Shown piece by piece: positions 45,109 to 53,660 of a stretch of 64,000 nucleotides of DNA. Below the pieces are notes generated by a model. The model did no database searches. It was given only the letters and a program-made list of their open reading frames with translations, and was not told where the DNA came from. The translations under genes were made by a program, and so were the position numbers. The DNA is from Ruminococcus sp. (lineage in GTDB: Bacteria > Bacillota > Clostridia > Oscillospirales > Ruminococcaceae), in assembly GCF_017549005.1 (NCBI RefSeq), contig NZ_JAFYYT010000001.1:86454-150453 (forward strand). Direction: 5' to 3'. Each line of letters opens with the position of its first letter. The stretch's first letter is position 1.

Positions 45109-45161
45109 ATTGATTAAACTTTTATATTGTCTTATGAGCATGAATAATACACGGCAATCAA

Positions 45162-45190
45162 TTGACTTTTTATAAGCGTAATGCTATAAT
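45162..45190 (+). promoter_or_regulatory. Promoter of iorAB-paaK
   Basis: TTGACT and TATAAT with 17-bp spacing. Just downstream is a small palindrome AGTCA-TATT-TGACT (45206-45219) that may be an operator. Confidence 0.8.
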
Positions 45191-45255
45191 TATTTTTAGA
45201 TGCAAAGTCATATTTGACTATACTATATACAGTTAAATATATCAAGGAGGTTAAA

Positions 45256-47070
45256 ATGCACAAGGAATTTCTTATGGGCAATGCCGCTATCGCCCGTGGA
45301 GCTGCAGCCGCAGGACTTAACGTCATAAGCGGCTATCCTGGTACTCCTTCGACGGAAGTACTTGAAACAACAGCAAAAATAAACAACGGAAGTATCTACG
45401 TTGAATGGTCAGTCAATGAAAAGGCCGCTCTTGAGCTTGGTGCCGGCGCAGCTTACTGCGGCGCCCGTTCAATGGTAACTATGAAACAGGTTGGTCTCAA
45501 CGTTGCGTCCGATCCGCTTATGAGTCTTGCGTACATCGGAGTAAAGGGCGGAATGGTAATAATGGTAGCAGACGATCCGGGTCCTATCTCATCGCAGACA
45601 GAACAGGATACACGCCATTTTGCGGCATTCTCCAAGCTGCCATGCTTTGACCCGTCATCAGTACAGGAAGCATACGATATGATTCAGGAGGCGTTTGAGT
45701 ACTCCGAAAAATACCACACTCCCGTACTGTTCAGACCAACAACAAGAGTCTGTCACGGCTATGCTTCTATCGAAGTCAAGGACGAGAATGAATGTCTGAA
45801 GAACACTCCAGAAGGATTTATCAGGGATCCTTCAAAGTGGGTAATATTTCCGAGACTTTCTTACAATGCACATATCAGCATCGAAAAGCGCAATGCCGGA
45901 TTGTCCGACGTATTCTCCGAATACAGCCGCAACAGAATAATACCTGCCGCTGATGCAGGCTGCCGCAGAGGAATAGCTTCCCACGGTATCAGCTTCACTT
46001 ACGTACAGGAGGCTCTCGCTGACAAAAAGGCTCCGAAAGTGCTCAAGGTATCGACGCCGTTCCCCTTTCCCGAGAAACTCGCTGTTGAGTTCCTGAACGG
46101 TCTTGACGAAGTGCTCTGCATAGAGGAGCTCGATCCTGTCATTGAACGCGAGCTTACATATGTATGCGGCAAGTACCACCTCAGTACAAAAATATTCGGT
46201 AAGCTGACAGGCAATGTCAGGAATGCAGGCGAGAATACCTGCGACAGCGTTGCCGCTGATATCGCTGATTTCATGGGATGGGAGAAAAAAGCTGCCGCTG
46301 AGCTCCCTGCTGCCCCCGAACTGCCTGTACGTCCGCCTGTCCTCTGCGCCGGATGTCCTCACAGAGCAAGCTTCTACGCCGTAAAACAGGCTATGAAGGG
46401 CAAGAAGTCCGTATTCTGCGGAGATATCGGCTGCTACACCCTCGGAAACGCAATGCCCCTCGATATGGTCGATACCTGTCTCTGCATGGGCGCAGGCGTG
46501 AATATAACCCAGGGTATCGGCAAGATAGAGCCCGATACGAGCTGTTTTGCATTTGTAGGCGACTCGACCTTCTTTGCCTCAGCTATAACAGGCGCGATAA
46601 ATGCAGTGTACAATCAGGCAGATATGACGCTCGTCGTACTCGATAACTCCACGACTGCCATGACCGGTCATCAGCCGCACCCCGGTACAGGAAAAACTAT
46701 GATGGGACAGGTAGTCGATAAGGTGAATATCGAAGCTGTCCTGCGCGGAATAGGGCTGAAAACCGTAGAGACCGTTAATCCCCTCGAACTTGACAAGGCT
46801 GTTGAAACAGTCAAGCGTGTTGCTGACGAAAAGGGCGTTAAGGCCATTATTTTCAAATCGCCATGCGCTGTGCTCATAAAGCCCGAAAAGCCTTTCGCTG
46901 TAGACAGCGATAAATGTATAGGCTGCAAGAAATGCATTAACAGCCTCGGATGTCCCGGCATCATCATCTCAGACGGCAGTGTAAGGATAGACGAATCTCT
47001 CTGCACAGGCTGCGGACTCTGCAGTCAGGTGTGCCCCGTAAATGCTATCGGAGGTGAACGAAATGAATAA
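45256..47070 (+). CDS. iorA: Indolepyruvate ferredoxin oxidoreductase, alpha subunit
   Basis: IorA oxidatively decarboxylates aryl pyruvates (from Trp, Phe, Tyr) to aryl-acetyl-CoA and reduces ferredoxin. It can also run in reverse to assimilate aryl acids. The pyrimidine-binding domain is N-terminal (GYPGTPSTEVLE), the TPP domain central (GDIGCYTLG and later GDSTFFASAITGA), and two C-terminal [4Fe-4S] clusters are present (CIGCKKCINSLGCPG and CTGCGLCSQVCPVNA). I start at 45256 (MHKEFLMGN), 5 nt after AAGGAGG. The 604 residues are typical. It overlaps iorB by 8 bp. Confidence 0.95.
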   Translation: MHKEFLMGNAAIARGAAAAGLNVISGYPGTPSTEVLETTAKINNGSIYVEWSVNEKAALELGAGAAYCGARSMVTMKQVGLNVASDPLMSLAYIGVKGGMVIMVADDPGPISSQTEQDTRHFAAFSKLPCFDPSSVQEAYDMIQEAFEYSEKYHTPVLFRPTTRVCHGYASIEVKDENECLKNTPEGFIRDPSKWVIFPRLSYNAHISIEKRNAGLSDVFSEYSRNRIIPAADAGCRRGIASHGISFTYVQEALADKKAPKVLKVSTPFPFPEKLAVEFLNGLDEVLCIEELDPVIERELTYVCGKYHLSTKIFGKLTGNVRNAGENTCDSVAADIADFMGWEKKAAAELPAAPELPVRPPVLCAGCPHRASFYAVKQAMKGKKSVFCGDIGCYTLGNAMPLDMVDTCLCMGAGVNITQGIGKIEPDTSCFAFVGDSTFFASAITGAINAVYNQADMTLVVLDNSTTAMTGHQPHPGTGKTMMGQVVDKVNIEAVLRGIGLKTVETVNPLELDKAVETVKRVADEKGVKAIIFKSPCAVLIKPEKPFAVDSDKCIGCKKCINSLGCPGIIISDGSVRIDESLCTGCGLCSQVCPVNAIGGERNE

Positions 47071-47635
47071 GAATATTCTTCTCTGCGGAGTGGGCGGACA
47101 GGGTATCGTCCTTACATCAAAGCTCACAGCCTCCTGCGCTATGGAAAAGGGTATGCAGGTCATGAGTGCAGAGACTATCGGCATGGCTCAGAAGGGCGGA
47201 AGCGTTTTCAGCTTCCTGCGTATCGGCGACGGCATATACAGCCCTATGTTCGGACAGAAACAGGCTGATATAATAATCGCTTTCGAGCCTGCGGAGGCAG
47301 TCCGTATGCTGCCTTATCTCAGGGACGGCGGAACAGTCATCGTGAACACTCGCCCGATAATGCCCGTAACAGCTGCCCTCAAGGCGTCGGACTACAACGG
47401 GGCGGAAATGCTTGACTACCTCAGGAAATATACCGACAACGTTATGACAGTTGACGGTGACAAGGTATGCCGTGAACTGGGTTCACCGAAGGTACTCAAT
47501 ATGGTAATGCTCGGCAAAGCGATAAGAAGCGGTATACTGCCGTTCACAATAGACGACGCCGTTGAAGCTATGAAGCGTAACGTGAAGCCTCAGTTCGTTG
47601 AACTCAACGAAAAGGCTCTCAGACATGATGTATAA
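47063..47635 (+). CDS. iorB: Indolepyruvate ferredoxin oxidoreductase, beta subunit
   Basis: This is the gamma-domain subunit that binds the CoA substrate region. The 190 residues start MNKNILLCGVGGQGIVLTSK, the family N-terminus, and MSAETIGMAQKGGSVFSFLR follows. The ATG at 47063 has GGAGGT upstream and overlaps the iorA stop by 8 bp, so the two are translationally coupled. Confidence 0.95.
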   Translation: MNKNILLCGVGGQGIVLTSKLTASCAMEKGMQVMSAETIGMAQKGGSVFSFLRIGDGIYSPMFGQKQADIIIAFEPAEAVRMLPYLRDGGTVIVNTRPIMPVTAALKASDYNGAEMLDYLRKYTDNVMTVDGDKVCRELGSPKVLNMVMLGKAIRSGILPFTIDDAVEAMKRNVKPQFVELNEKALRHDV

Positions 47636-47656
47636 TTACGAAAGGGACGATATATT

Positions 47657-48892
47657 ATGCAGATCTCAGAAAAACAGATAGAACTTGTAAACAGCCGTAT
47701 ACAGGCACTTGAAAAGGCAGGCAGCTTCTACGGAAAGAAGCTCAAGGAGGCAGGTATCACAGAGATACACTCCGCCGAGGACTTTGAAAAGCTCCCGTTT
47801 TCCGAAAAAAGCGACCTTCGTGACGCTTATCCTCTCGGACTTATGACAGCTCCCGAAGAGGAGATAGTACGTATACACTCATCATCGGGCACGACAGGTA
47901 CTCCTGTTATTATCCCGTATACAGCCAAAGACGTTGACGACTGGGCAATAATGTTCAAGCGCTGCTATGAAACCGCGGGCATAACAAATATGGACCGTAT
48001 ACAGATAACTCCGGGTTACGGTCTCTGGACAGCAGGTATAGGCTTCCAGAACGGAGCAGAAAAGCTTGGCGCTATGGTAATACCTATGGGCCCCGGAAAT
48101 ACAGACAAGCAGCTCCAGATGATGCAGGACATGAAGAGCACCGTTCTCTGTTCGACTTCATCTTATGCACTTCTTCTCGCCGAGGAGATCGAAAAACGCG
48201 GTATCAAGGACAAGATACACCTTAAAAAGGGCGTTATCGGTTCCGAGCGCTGGAGCGACAAAATGCGTGAACGTATCCACAATGAGCTTGGTATCGAGCT
48301 TTTCGATATCTACGGACTTACCGAGATCTACGGCCCCGGTATCGGCATAAACTGCCCCGGCGAGACTGCTATGCACTACTGGGACGATTTCCTTTACCTT
48401 GAGATAATCGACCCTGTAACAGGCAAGAATGTTCCCGACGGAGAAACAGGCGAGATAGTTATAACCACTCTTGTAAAGGAGGGAGCTCCTCTTATCCGCT
48501 ACCGTACCCACGACCTGTCAAGGATAGTTCCCGGAAAGTGCAAGTGCGGACGCTGCTATCCGAGGATAGACGTTATAATGGGACGTACCGACGACATGAT
48601 GAAAATAAAGGGCGTAAATGTGTTCCCGAGCCAGATTGAAGAAGTAATCGGCTCATTCAGCGAGATATCAAGCGAGTATCAGATACGTATCTCCCACCTC
48701 GACGGCAAGGACACCATGCGCATATATGTCGAAGCAAGCGGCGATTACGACTGGGCTTCTCTCAGCAAGCGCATAGCCGAAAAGGTCAAGAGCCGTATCG
48801 GCTTCACTCCTATAGTTAAGATAGTCGAGATAGGTGTACTTCCGAGAAGTATGAAAAAGACAGCCCGTGTTATCGACGAGCGTTATGACTGA
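47657..48892 (+). CDS. paaK: Phenylacetate-CoA ligase
   Basis: PaaK activates phenylacetate or related aryl acids with ATP and CoA. The 411-residue protein of the AMP-forming ligase family has the P-loop-like HSSSGTTGTPVIIPYT, the adenine-binding YGLTEIYGPGI, and the hinge region YRTHDLSRI and GRTDDMMKIKGVNVFPSQIE. It lies 21 bp after iorB. With IorAB it can interconvert aryl pyruvates, aryl-acetyl-CoA and aryl acetates, giving ATP by reverse action or scavenging rumen/gut aryl acids. Confidence 0.94.
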   Translation: MQISEKQIELVNSRIQALEKAGSFYGKKLKEAGITEIHSAEDFEKLPFSEKSDLRDAYPLGLMTAPEEEIVRIHSSSGTTGTPVIIPYTAKDVDDWAIMFKRCYETAGITNMDRIQITPGYGLWTAGIGFQNGAEKLGAMVIPMGPGNTDKQLQMMQDMKSTVLCSTSSYALLLAEEIEKRGIKDKIHLKKGVIGSERWSDKMRERIHNELGIELFDIYGLTEIYGPGIGINCPGETAMHYWDDFLYLEIIDPVTGKNVPDGETGEIVITTLVKEGAPLIRYRTHDLSRIVPGKCKCGRCYPRIDVIMGRTDDMMKIKGVNVFPSQIEEVIGSFSEISSEYQIRISHLDGKDTMRIYVEASGDYDWASLSKRIAEKVKSRIGFTPIVKIVEIGVLPRSMKKTARVIDERYD

Positions 48893-48905
48893 TATAAACT
48901 AAACT

Positions 48906-48936
48906 CAAAAGCCGCAGTTCCCTGCGGCTTTTTTAT
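48906..48936. terminator. Bidirectional terminator between paaK and porB
   Basis: AAAAGCCGCAG, ttcc, CTGCGGCTTTTTT. The hairpin serves both converging operons. Confidence 0.88.
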
Positions 48937-48940
48937 AGCT

Positions 48941-49834
48941 TCATATAACAAAGTTTTTACTGATAAATTCCCACTTCTTATCGCGTGAAGCTGTTATCAC
49001 CTGTATGTCTTCATCAGTGAGGTGCCTGAAGCGTCCCTGCTTTTTCAGATATGACTCAACGCTTGTGAACTCCTTTGGCTTATGATTTAGCTTGAACCCG
49101 CCGTTTTCGTACTCGGCAAGATACCACAGTCCGCAGTCAACGACTTCCTTTGCGATCTCCACAGTCTCGTCGGGAGCAACTCCCCATCCCGTAGGACATG
49201 GCGCAATAACATGGATATACTTTGTACCCTGTATCTGTGAAGCCTTCTGTACCTTCTGAATAAAATCGTAGATATATCCCACACTCGCAGTCGCGGCATA
49301 CGGAATATCATGGGCAGCCGCTATCTCGAACATATTCTTCTTAGGACGTATATTTCCGTGGATATTCTTTCCAGCAGGAGTAGTCGTTGTCTTTGCACCG
49401 AACGGCGTCAGACCGCTTTTCTGTATGCCTGTGTTCATATAGGCTTCGTTGTCGTAGCAGATGTAAATGATATTGTCATTGCGGTCAATAGCTCCGGAAA
49501 GAGCCTGTATTCCGATATCTGCCGTACCGCCGTCTCCTGCAAAGCCAACTGCTGTGAAATCCTTGTATCCCCTTGCGCGGAGTCCTGCCTCAACTCCCGT
49601 AAGCATGGAAGCAGTGCCTGCAAACGTGGAGATTATGGAATTGTTTGAGAAGCAAAGCTGCGGAAAATTGAAACCTACAGCCGACATACAGCCTGCGGGA
49701 AGAACTGATACCGCATTCGGACCGAGGACCTTCAATGCAGCTCTTACAGCAAGACTTCCGCCGCAGCCTGCACAGGCTTTGTGTCCGTAGAAAAACTCCT
49801 CCCGAGATATGCTCTCTGCGACCTTATTTGCCAT
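48941..49834 (-). CDS. porB: 2-oxoacid:ferredoxin oxidoreductase, beta (TPP-binding) subunit
   Basis: The 297-residue TPP-binding subunit has HKACAGCGGSLAVRAALK (cluster- and TPP-associated Cys), GFAGDGGTADIGIQALSGAI (the TPP GDGxxxDIG site) and CYDNEAYMNTGIQKSGLTP. It is the last gene of porC-porD-porA-porB and overlaps porA by 11 bp. Pyruvate is the likely substrate. Other 2-oxoacids such as 2-ketoisovalerate are possible because sequence alone does not separate them well. Confidence 0.9.
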   Translation of the reverse strand: MANKVAESISREEFFYGHKACAGCGGSLAVRAALKVLGPNAVSVLPAGCMSAVGFNFPQLCFSNNSIISTFAGTASMLTGVEAGLRARGYKDFTAVGFAGDGGTADIGIQALSGAIDRNDNIIYICYDNEAYMNTGIQKSGLTPFGAKTTTTPAGKNIHGNIRPKKNMFEIAAAHDIPYAATASVGYIYDFIQKVQKASQIQGTKYIHVIAPCPTGWGVAPDETVEIAKEVVDCGLWYLAEYENGGFKLNHKPKEFTSVESYLKKQGRFRHLTDEDIQVITASRDKKWEFISKNFVI

Positions 49835-50993
49835 TGTCCTCGCCTCCTATTCCGATAAAATTCACGCTTTCCGTGCCTTTTGCAATGTCTGTGTATATTT
49901 TTTCGATATCTGCCGCGGAAATATTGCGTCCGCCCAGTCCGCCGATGTAATTGTATCCTTTCACGTTTAGACCTGTCTTTTTCAGTGCAGAATTAACGTT
50001 GGTGAAAACTGTTCCCTCATTGCCGAAGCTGATATCTTTTTCGAGGACTGCATAAGCCCTTGCATTCCTTAGTACATCGGATATCTCCTCGTTCGGGAAA
50101 GGTCTCATGTAGCGTATGCGGACAACTCCTGCCTTTATGTCGTTTTCGCGGAGCTTATCCGCAGTTTCACGACAAAGACCTGCTATACTTCCAAGAGTAA
50201 CTATGATATATTCAGCGTCGTCAGTACGGTAATTTTCGGTAAGTCCCGTATACTTTCTGCCGAAGATCTCCGCAAACTCCTTTTCCGTGTCAATGATCGC
50301 TTTCTTGGCTGCAAGTATCCCTTCATGTTCCTTGTACTTGAAGATGTAGTTTGTGTCGGGACCTGCCGAAAAAGCCATATTCTTCGGATTCTCAAAGTCA
50401 ATACGGTTATCTGTTTCATATGGAGGAAGGAATCTGTCCGCCTGTTCACGATCGGGGATATCGACTGTTTCATAGGTATGCGTCAGCACAAAGCCGTCAA
50501 GATTTGCCATAAAAGGAGTCGAAACCTCCTTGTTTTCCGCAATCCTGTAGCTCATAAGCGCAAGATCAAGAGCTTCCTGTGCATTCTCCGCATAAGCCTG
50601 TATCCAGCCGCTGTCCAGCTGAGAAAGACTGTCGCGCTGGTCGCCGTAGATATTCCACGGAAGCGCTGTGGAGCGGTCAGCATTCATCATTACTATTGGG
50701 AAACGTCCGCCTGCTGCATAGTAAAGACATTCAGCCATATAGAGTAGTCCCTGAGAGGAAGTCGCCGTAAAAGCTCTCGCACCTGCAGCGCTTGCTCCGA
50801 TAGCGCATGAAAGCGCGGAATGTTCGGATTCAACGTGTACGTACTCGGCGTTGAGACTGCCGTCCTCCACCATTTCCGAAAGTCTTTCAACCACGATAGT
50901 CTGCGGAGTTATTGGATATGCCGAAATGACCTGCGGACGTGCAAGGCGAATGCCCTCTGCAAAAGCTTCATTTCCTGATAAAAACTTCTTCAT
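49824..50993 (-). CDS. porA: 2-oxoacid:ferredoxin oxidoreductase, alpha subunit
   Basis: This 389-residue subunit binds the pyrimidine end of TPP. It has MKKFLSGNEAFAEGIRLA at the N-terminus, SAYPITPQT (family hallmark), VESEHSALSCAIGASAAGAR and TSSQGLLYMAE. I start at the ATG at 50993, which overlaps the porD stop (ATGA) with GGAGG 10 nt upstream. The longer frame runs into porD and is not needed. Confidence 0.92.
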   Translation of the reverse strand: MKKFLSGNEAFAEGIRLARPQVISAYPITPQTIVVERLSEMVEDGSLNAEYVHVESEHSALSCAIGASAAGARAFTATSSQGLLYMAECLYYAAGGRFPIVMMNADRSTALPWNIYGDQRDSLSQLDSGWIQAYAENAQEALDLALMSYRIAENKEVSTPFMANLDGFVLTHTYETVDIPDREQADRFLPPYETDNRIDFENPKNMAFSAGPDTNYIFKYKEHEGILAAKKAIIDTEKEFAEIFGRKYTGLTENYRTDDAEYIIVTLGSIAGLCRETADKLRENDIKAGVVRIRYMRPFPNEEISDVLRNARAYAVLEKDISFGNEGTVFTNVNSALKKTGLNVKGYNYIGGLGGRNISAADIEKIYTDIAKGTESVNFIGIGGEDNGK

Positions 50994-51283
50994 TTGCGTT
51001 CCGCCTCCATTTCTATTGCTCCGATCCTGCATATTTTAGCGCATATACCACAGCCCTTGCAGAAGTCATAGTCGATAACGGCTTTACCGTCATTTATTGC
51101 TATAACTCCGTCGGGACAGTAAAGATAGCACTGCTCGCAACCCACACATTTTTCACTGTTTACAGCAGGCCTGATACTGCGCCAGCCGCTGTTGACGGTA
51201 GTTAGATATCCTGCCTCAAAGCACGTATTTTCCGGAACTTCATCAAATGTGAAGCTCTTCTTCTCTCTGATATAAGGTCTCAT
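50990..51283 (-). CDS. porD: 2-oxoacid:ferredoxin oxidoreductase, delta (ferredoxin) subunit
   Basis: The 97-residue subunit carries two [4Fe-4S] clusters in CVGCEQCYLYCPDGV and CKGCGICAKICRIGAI. It transfers electrons to free ferredoxin. It overlaps both porC and porA by ATGA, in line with a complex made in fixed ratio. Confidence 0.93.
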   Translation of the reverse strand: MRPYIREKKSFTFDEVPENTCFEAGYLTTVNSGWRSIRPAVNSEKCVGCEQCYLYCPDGVIAINDGKAVIDYDFCKGCGICAKICRIGAIEMEAERK

Positions 51284-51795
51284 TGTGCCACCTCCCGAAC
51301 AGCTCTGAGAAGCGCATTTATATTGCGCTCCTGTATTTTCAGGGGCATATAGTCCTTTATGGCTTCAACAGCGTTTTCAGCCGAAACTGCTCCCGAAAGT
51401 CCCACAAGAAATCCGAGCATGACCGTATTTACCGTGGGAAGTCTGAACTCCGCAGCTATTTTTTCAGCGTCAAAGGTAACAGCTCCGCTTATCACGTTTT
51501 TGGAATTAATGATGATCTTTCCGCCGTCTTTCAGCAGTTCACCGAGCTGAGGCGCGTAAAGCGTATCGTCAAGTATAACGATATGATCTGCCTTTTCAGT
51601 CTGACTTCTGTCAACAACAGGCTTTGTATCAAGCTTTGTGAAGGCTCTTACGGGAGCTCCGCGGCGCTCGGGACCGAAGGACGGAAAGGCAAGAGCGTAT
51701 TTTTCGCCGTTATCTATGGTATAAGCTGCTCCGAGAAGCTTTGCAGCTGTAAAAGCACCCTGTCCGCCTCTGCCAAGCCATATTACTTCATGCAT
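51280..51795 (-). CDS. porC: 2-oxoacid:ferredoxin oxidoreductase, gamma subunit
   Basis: The 171-residue subunit starts MHEVIWLGRGGQGAFTAAKL, the family N-terminus, with ALAFPSFGPERRGAPVRAFT following. It is the first gene of the four-gene POR unit. Its promoter lies in 51796-51905, but I could not define it with confidence. Confidence 0.93.
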   Translation of the reverse strand: MHEVIWLGRGGQGAFTAAKLLGAAYTIDNGEKYALAFPSFGPERRGAPVRAFTKLDTKPVVDRSQTEKADHIVILDDTLYAPQLGELLKDGGKIIINSKNVISGAVTFDAEKIAAEFRLPTVNTVMLGFLVGLSGAVSAENAVEAIKDYMPLKIQERNINALLRAVREVAQ

Positions 51796-51906
51796 AGTTA
51801 TTCTCCTATCGTTTTAGTATGTTTTAATTATACACCTCTTTCGTCAGCGTGTCCAATACCATAGATTTATCATGGGATATAGAAAAATATTATAGCGACA
51901 TACATT

Positions 51907-51946
51907 GAAAAACAGGCAAAAAGAAAATTCTTTCCGCCTGTTTTTA
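51907..51946 (-). terminator. Terminator of the nitrogen operon after asnB
   Basis: AAAAACAGGC and GCCTGTTTTT with an A/T-rich imperfect centre. It can function on both strands. Confidence 0.75.
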
Positions 51947-51952
51947 ATAAGT

Positions 51953-53533
51953 TTATTTTCCGCTTTCGCCGTAGTTGGAGAGAACACGGGCAGACGGGTC
52001 GTTTACGTTGCAGCCCTCCCACTCCTTGTTCGGCATCCAGAAATCAACTATCATTTCGCTGTTTCCAGGATAGTATTTCTCGAATATCTCACGATACAGG
52101 AGAGATTCCTTTGTAAAAGGCTTTGCATGAGAATACTTCGTACAGTCAAGCTCGAATTCCTCGTCGGAATAGTAATTCTCGGCATATTCCTTGAGATAGT
52201 CCACCATCGAATGTCCGACAGCGTCCGAAAAAGCGGCTTTTTCACGATAAAGTATATCATGGGGCAGATAATCTCCCTCAAAAGCACGACGGAGCAGATA
52301 CTTGCCCTTGTTGTACTTGTTCAGCTTCATCTCCGGATCGACAGCCATTACGTACTTCACAAAATCAAGGTCGCCGAAGGGAACTCTTGCCTCAAGGGAA
52401 TTAACCGATATACAGCGGTCTGCACGAAGAACGTCGTACATATGGAGCTCATGGACGCGCTTGACGGACTCAGCCTGAAAAGCTTCGGCAGAGGGAGCAA
52501 AATCCGTGTATTTGTAGCCGAAAAGCTCGTCGGAGATCTCGCCTGTGAGCAGCACACGGATATCGGTCTGCTCATGTATCGCCTTGCATAGCAGATACAT
52601 TCCCATGCTCGCACGGATAGTTGTTATATCGTAAGTTCCGAGGAGGCGGATAACGTCCTCGAGAGCTGCTAAAACATCGTCTTTTGTAATGATGACCTCA
52701 GTGTGGTCGCTGCCGATGTAGTCCGCCACCTGTTTTGCATATTTGAGGTCGATAGCGTCTGTATTCATGCCTATAGCAAAGGTTTTTATGGGAGTATCGC
52801 TCTTTTTCTGTGCTATAGCGCACACAAGTGACGAATCAAGTCCGCCTGAAAGCAGAAATCCAACTTTCGCGTCGGCGTCAAGCCTTTTTTCAACGCCTGC
52901 AACGAGCTTATCATGAATATTCCTGCAAACTGTATCAATATCGTCGCGTATTACTTCGTTTACCTCGGTTATTTCGCAATAGCTGTGGAATTTTCCGTCT
53001 TTATAGTAATGTCCGGGCGGAAAAGGCATTATCTTCCTGCAAAACTCAACGAGGTTCTTGGGCTCGCTTGCAAAAGCTATTGTTCCGTCCTCGGAATATC
53101 CGTAATAAAGAGGACGTATGCCTATCGGGTCACGGGCAGCTATGAATGTTCTTTCTGTGCTGTCATATATAACGCAGGCGAACTCCGCGTCAAGCATTGA
53201 GAACATATCCGTTCCGTATTCCCTGTAAAGCGGCAGGATTATCTCGCAGTCGCTGTCGCTCCTGAAAACATAGCCCATGTCAATAAGCTTGTCACGCAGC
53301 GGACGGAAGCCGTACAGCTCGCCGTTGCAGACTGCGAAATCTCCGTCAAGCTCAAAGGGCTGCATTCCCTCGGGAGTAAGTCCCATTATGGATAGTCTCT
53401 GAAAGCCGAGGATACCGTCAGGTACCCTCACTATCCTCTGGTCATCAGGACCTCGGGAAACCGTCGCCTTCAGTCCGTCCATGACCTTTCCTGTACCGCC
53501 GCTTACGCCGCAGTATGCCATTATTGTACACAT
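51953..53533 (-). CDS. asnB: Asparagine synthase (glutamine-hydrolysing)
   Basis: AsnB makes asparagine from aspartate, glutamine and ATP. The N-terminal class II glutaminase domain starts MCTIMAYCG, so Cys2 is the nucleophile, and RGPDD follows. The synthetase domain has the pyrophosphatase loop LLSGGLDSSLVCAIAQ and LLTGEISDELFGYKYTDF. The 526 residues are typical. It ends the gltB-gltD-GS-ANTAR-purF-asnB run. A terminator-like hairpin in the 127-bp gap after purF suggests reduced or separate expression. Confidence 0.95.
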   Translation of the reverse strand: MCTIMAYCGVSGGTGKVMDGLKATVSRGPDDQRIVRVPDGILGFQRLSIMGLTPEGMQPFELDGDFAVCNGELYGFRPLRDKLIDMGYVFRSDSDCEIILPLYREYGTDMFSMLDAEFACVIYDSTERTFIAARDPIGIRPLYYGYSEDGTIAFASEPKNLVEFCRKIMPFPPGHYYKDGKFHSYCEITEVNEVIRDDIDTVCRNIHDKLVAGVEKRLDADAKVGFLLSGGLDSSLVCAIAQKKSDTPIKTFAIGMNTDAIDLKYAKQVADYIGSDHTEVIITKDDVLAALEDVIRLLGTYDITTIRASMGMYLLCKAIHEQTDIRVLLTGEISDELFGYKYTDFAPSAEAFQAESVKRVHELHMYDVLRADRCISVNSLEARVPFGDLDFVKYVMAVDPEMKLNKYNKGKYLLRRAFEGDYLPHDILYREKAAFSDAVGHSMVDYLKEYAENYYSDEEFELDCTKYSHAKPFTKESLLYREIFEKYYPGNSEMIVDFWMPNKEWEGCNVNDPSARVLSNYGESGK

Positions 53534-53603
53534 AGTATTTCCCTCCGAATAATAGGTTATTTATTAGCTGCATATCGCCATTGATGTGCAGCCTGTACTG
53601 TAT

Positions 53604-53640
53604 GTTGAAATCCAGGGACGCCGAGGGCGGCGTTCCCTGC
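53604..53640 (-). terminator. Hairpin between purF and asnB
   Basis: AGGGAACGCCG, ccct, CGGCGTCCCT on the minus strand, followed by only a short T-run, so it may be a leaky terminator. Confidence 0.55.
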
Positions 53641-53660
53641 TCAGCACTTAGTTCAAAGCT

